Below, one piece after another: positions 6,757 to 6,775 of a stretch of DNA of 6,775 bases. Origin of the DNA: Competibacteraceae bacterium UBA3908 (GTDB lineage: Bacteria > Pseudomonadota > Gammaproteobacteria > Competibacterales > Competibacteraceae); assembly GCA_002391525.1 (NCBI GenBank), contig DGFE01000196.1:1810-8584 (forward strand). The letters run 5' to 3'. Below the pieces are notes generated by a model. The model was not told where the DNA came from and did not search any database. It was given only the letters and a program-made list of their open reading frames with translations. A program made the translations under genes and the position numbers. The first letter of the stretch is position 1. Every line of letters begins with the position of its first letter.

Positions 6757-6775
6757 CTGTCTCTTATACACATCT
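6757..6775. other. Tn5 mosaic end / Nextera adapter remnant (artefact)
   Basis: The last 19 bases, CTGTCTCTTATACACATCT, are exactly the reverse complement of the Tn5 mosaic end used in Nextera tagmentation libraries. They sit at the very end of the window, directly joined to coding sequence. This is untrimmed adapter carried into the assembly and not a genomic element. Translated, it produces the spurious N-termini MCIRD and MYKRQ. Confidence 0.97.

Noticed and set aside
6757..6775. Insertion-sequence (IS50/Tn5) end
   Set aside because: The match is to the engineered mosaic end used in library preparation and it sits exactly at the sequence terminus, so adapter carry-over explains it better than a transposon.

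Overview
The window is a GC-rich (roughly 60% or more), densely coded bacterial segment. The gene set is a fused adenosylcobalamin mutase, an Rpn/DUF2887-type nuclease, an XPB/Ssl2-type helicase coupled to a ribbon-helix-helix regulator, and an SdrD-B-repeat surface protein with an IPTL-CTERM-like tail. This fits a Gram-negative proteobacterium, plausibly an environmental gammaproteobacterium. That assignment is inferred from gene families and style only; no rRNA or marker gene is present. The last 19 bases are the Tn5/Nextera mosaic-end sequence, so the right end is a sequencing-library artefact and the window is probably the end of a draft or metagenomic contig.

Layout, left to right. (1) Positions 1-698, minus strand: the N-terminal 232 residues of a DUF2887/Rpn-like PD-(D/E)XK protein that runs off the left edge. 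(2) A 107-bp divergent intergenic region. (3) Positions 806-4078, plus strand: a complete icmF, the fused isobutyryl-CoA mutase (B12 domain, G-protein chaperone and mutase barrel in one chain). Its substrate-pocket Phe and Gln mark it as isobutyryl-type rather than methylmalonyl-type. (4) A strong GC hairpin at 4085-4108 between two convergent genes. (5) Positions 4127-5862, minus strand: a two-gene operon in which a small Arc/FitA-like ribbon-helix-helix protein overlaps an XPB-like helicase by ATGA. A good sigma70-like promoter lies upstream, with its -35 box inside a perfect palindrome. (6) A bidirectional intrinsic terminator at 5967-5997. (7) Positions 6024-6756, minus strand: the C-terminal end of an SdrD-B repeat surface protein with an IPTL-CTERM-like sorting signal. 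Its N-terminus lies beyond the window, and the last bases of its apparent reading frame come from the adapter.

The genes do not form one pathway. icmF is a self-contained metabolic gene for isobutyryl-CoA/n-butyryl-CoA interconversion. The most unusual arrangement is the antitoxin-like DNA-binding protein translationally coupled to a helicase, with no PIN-domain toxin where one would be expected. It is a modest candidate for a poorly described regulatory or defence-like pair. Nothing else in the window clearly points to a new system.
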